From assembly GCF_001310085.1 (NCBI RefSeq), contig NZ_CP012643.1:3783501-3847500 (forward strand): a DNA stretch of 64,000 nt. Direction: 5' to 3'. This stretch comes from Rufibacter tibetensis (GTDB lineage: Bacteria; Bacteroidota; Bacteroidia; Cytophagales; Hymenobacteraceae). A program made the translations under genes and the position numbers. Within the stretch, counting starts at the first letter, position 1, and every line of letters begins with the position of its first letter. Under the pieces are notes generated by a model, which ran no database searches, was not told the origin of the DNA, and saw only the letters and a program-made list of their open reading frames with translations. Below, piece by piece: positions 63,089 to 64,000 of this stretch.

Positions 63089-63389
63089 GTTAATTGATAA
63101 TATCTATAGCTAAGTAAAAACAACTAGAACATATAGTAGCGAGCAGGGGAGGCATAGTGTGGGACACCGTGCCTCTTTTTTGTGGCCGGTCCGGGAACTT
63201 CCAAGTGTCAGTTTACAGTTTCCACACGGGCGCCGGGCGGGTGCCAATCAAAAGAGATGAGCCCATATGATAGTAGACAAAAAAATTATCCTGCTGGGAA
63301 CTCCCTGACCCAGAACTTAGTTACGTCTTAGGCTGCGCTGAACAGGGGCAAACCTCAAAGCAGGCCCTTGTAAACAGCAAATTTCTTAT
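63089..63389. other. Intergenic stretch before the tandem promoters
   Basis: Contains the kinase terminator at 63149-63181. The rest shows no ORF or RNA gene. Confidence 0.45.
63149..63181 (+). terminator. Hairpin terminator after the histidine kinase
   Basis: GAGGCA..GTGT..ACAC..TGCCTC followed by a T-run. Confidence 0.7.
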
Positions 63390-63397
63390 TACCTTTG
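63368..63397 (+). promoter_or_regulatory. rRNA-type promoter P1
   Basis: TTG (63368-63370), exactly 19 bases, TACCTTTG (63390-63397), then CAGCCCCTTC. Confidence 0.9.
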
Positions 63398-63482
63398 CAG
63401 CCCCTTCAACAGGAAGGGTTCTTCGGAGAGGTTGTCTTAAAAAGAACAGTCTTGGGAAGCGAAAAAAATCTCCCCATGCCCA

Positions 63483-63512
63483 TTGCAGAGTAAAAGATGT
63501 TCCTTACCTTTG
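63483..63512 (+). promoter_or_regulatory. rRNA-type promoter P2
   Basis: TTG (63483-63485), 19 bases, TACCTTTG (63505-63512), then CACTCCCTTCC. Confidence 0.9.
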
Positions 63513-63587
63513 CACTCCCTTCCGAAAGGAGGCTTTCTGGACCGACAGGGTCAAGAAAAAAAAAAGAAAAAAAACACTGAACTGCAG

Positions 63588-63617
63588 TTGACATTAACCG
63601 AAAGGTTCTTACCTTTG
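63588..63617 (+). promoter_or_regulatory. rRNA-type promoter P3
   Basis: TTG (63588-63590), 19 bases, TACCTTTG (63610-63617). A long A-tract (63555-63574) precedes it, like an UP element. Confidence 0.9.
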
Positions 63618-63712
63618 CAGCCCGCTTAAATGAGGAGGCTTGGCCTTCAAACTAAGCGGCCTCCTTCACCGGCAGGGTAGGGGAGAAAAGAAAAAAAAGT
63701 TTTGTAAAAGTA

Positions 63713-63742
63713 TTGCAAACAGAAAGATTCTTCTTACCTTTG
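63713..63742 (+). promoter_or_regulatory. rRNA-type promoter P4
   Basis: TTG (63713-63715), 19 bases, TACCTTTG (63735-63742). A-tract at 63685-63698 upstream. Confidence 0.9.
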
Positions 63743-63830
63743 CACCCGCTTCCTAAACGAAGCACACTAAAACACTTAACTGACTGGGTTGAGTAAGTAA
63801 AAAAAAAGAGTGAAAAAGTTGCCTGAGGGC

Positions 63831-63860
63831 TTGGAAACAGCGAAATGTTCCTTACCTTTG
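63831..63860 (+). promoter_or_regulatory. rRNA-type promoter P5
   Basis: TTG (63831-63833), 19 bases, TACCTTTG (63853-63860). A-tract at 63799-63808 upstream. Last promoter before the leader. Confidence 0.9.
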
Positions 63861-63867
63861 CAGCCCC

Positions 63868-64000
63868 TTCCGACAGGGAAGGAAACGAAACCTAAAGTGG
63901 TTTCTCTAGCACTAACGACAGGTTAGTGGGAAGTTCTTTGAGTAGATGGGAAAGATAGGAAAATAAGGCAGACAGTTTACTGTTTGTCTAGGAAACGAAA
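63868..64000 (+). other. Leader transcript, presumably of a 16S rRNA operon
   Basis: The region after P5 contains AGTTCTTTGA, a boxA-like motif often found in Bacteroidota 16S leaders, and runs off the window. No rRNA gene sequence itself is inside; identity as an rRNA leader is inferred from the tandem promoters. Confidence 0.6.

Noticed and set aside
63368..63860. Regularly spaced repeats that could suggest a CRISPR array
   Set aside because: The repeated unit is only the promoter core, spacing is 105-125 bases, and there are no cas genes.

Overview
The window looks like chromosome of a Bacteroidota bacterium of the order Cytophagales, probably Hymenobacteraceae (Rufibacter/Pontibacter-like). 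The evidence is the promoter grammar (TTG, 19 bases, TAnnTTTG), the lack of strong Shine-Dalgarno sites before most genes, and the gene content: DUF2382 stress proteins, long secreted amidohydrolases, APC permease, type II NADH dehydrogenase, WD40 and beta-barrel proteins with Gln-ending signal peptides. The genus is inference. I see no insertion sequence, prophage or CRISPR array.

Layout. 1-6.2 kb (minus strand): two tandem UspA proteins, a decayed M28 peptidase, intact cysQ, a decayed cysC and a small SpoIIAA-like protein. 6.6-8.9 kb: a GH26 mannanase-type lipoprotein and a secreted esterase. 9.1-12.7 kb: three DUF2382 stress proteins. 13-19.4 kb: small envelope proteins, NDH-2, a beta-barrel protein, a haloalkane-dehalogenase-like hydrolase and an ankyrin protein. 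19.6-25.7 kb: a frameshifted methyltransferase, a GNAT enzyme, several small orphan genes including a paralogue pair, and an HNH-like protein. 26-28 kb: tRNA-Arg(CCG), Ohr and an esterase. 28-33 kb: a five-gene operon of alpha/beta-hydrolase, ATP-grasp ligase, GCS2-type carboxylate-amine ligase, class I glutamine amidotransferase and a second ATP-grasp-like protein. 33-38 kb: two copies of a structured repeat, sucC, a GH113-like lipoprotein and a LolD-type ATPase. 38-46.6 kb: MFS and DMT transporters, HNH protein, third UspA, M28 peptidase, beta-barrel and WD40 proteins. 46.7-55.2 kb: alcohol dehydrogenase, threonine/serine dehydratase family enzyme, catalase, sbcD and a cationic amino-acid permease. 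55.4-63.1 kb: two secreted amidohydrolases and a six-PAS histidine kinase. 63.4-64 kb: five tandem rRNA-type promoters and a leader running off the window, presumably into a 16S gene.

Main observations. The 28-33 kb operon is the best candidate for an uncharacterised pathway: three ligase-type enzymes plus an ammonia-supplying amidotransferase and a hydrolase suggest synthesis and trimming of an amide-linked small molecule or peptide. A roughly 210-base repeat occurs twice in the same orientation in 3' intergenic regions, and its terminal helix shows a compensatory base-pair change, which points to a structured RNA or palindromic element. Three genes (M28 peptidase, cysC, methyltransferase) each carry two independent inactivating changes, so they look like real pseudogenes rather than single read errors. 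Many intergenic regions carry very long, near-perfect inverted repeats that act as probable bidirectional terminators; the longest has 34-base perfect arms.
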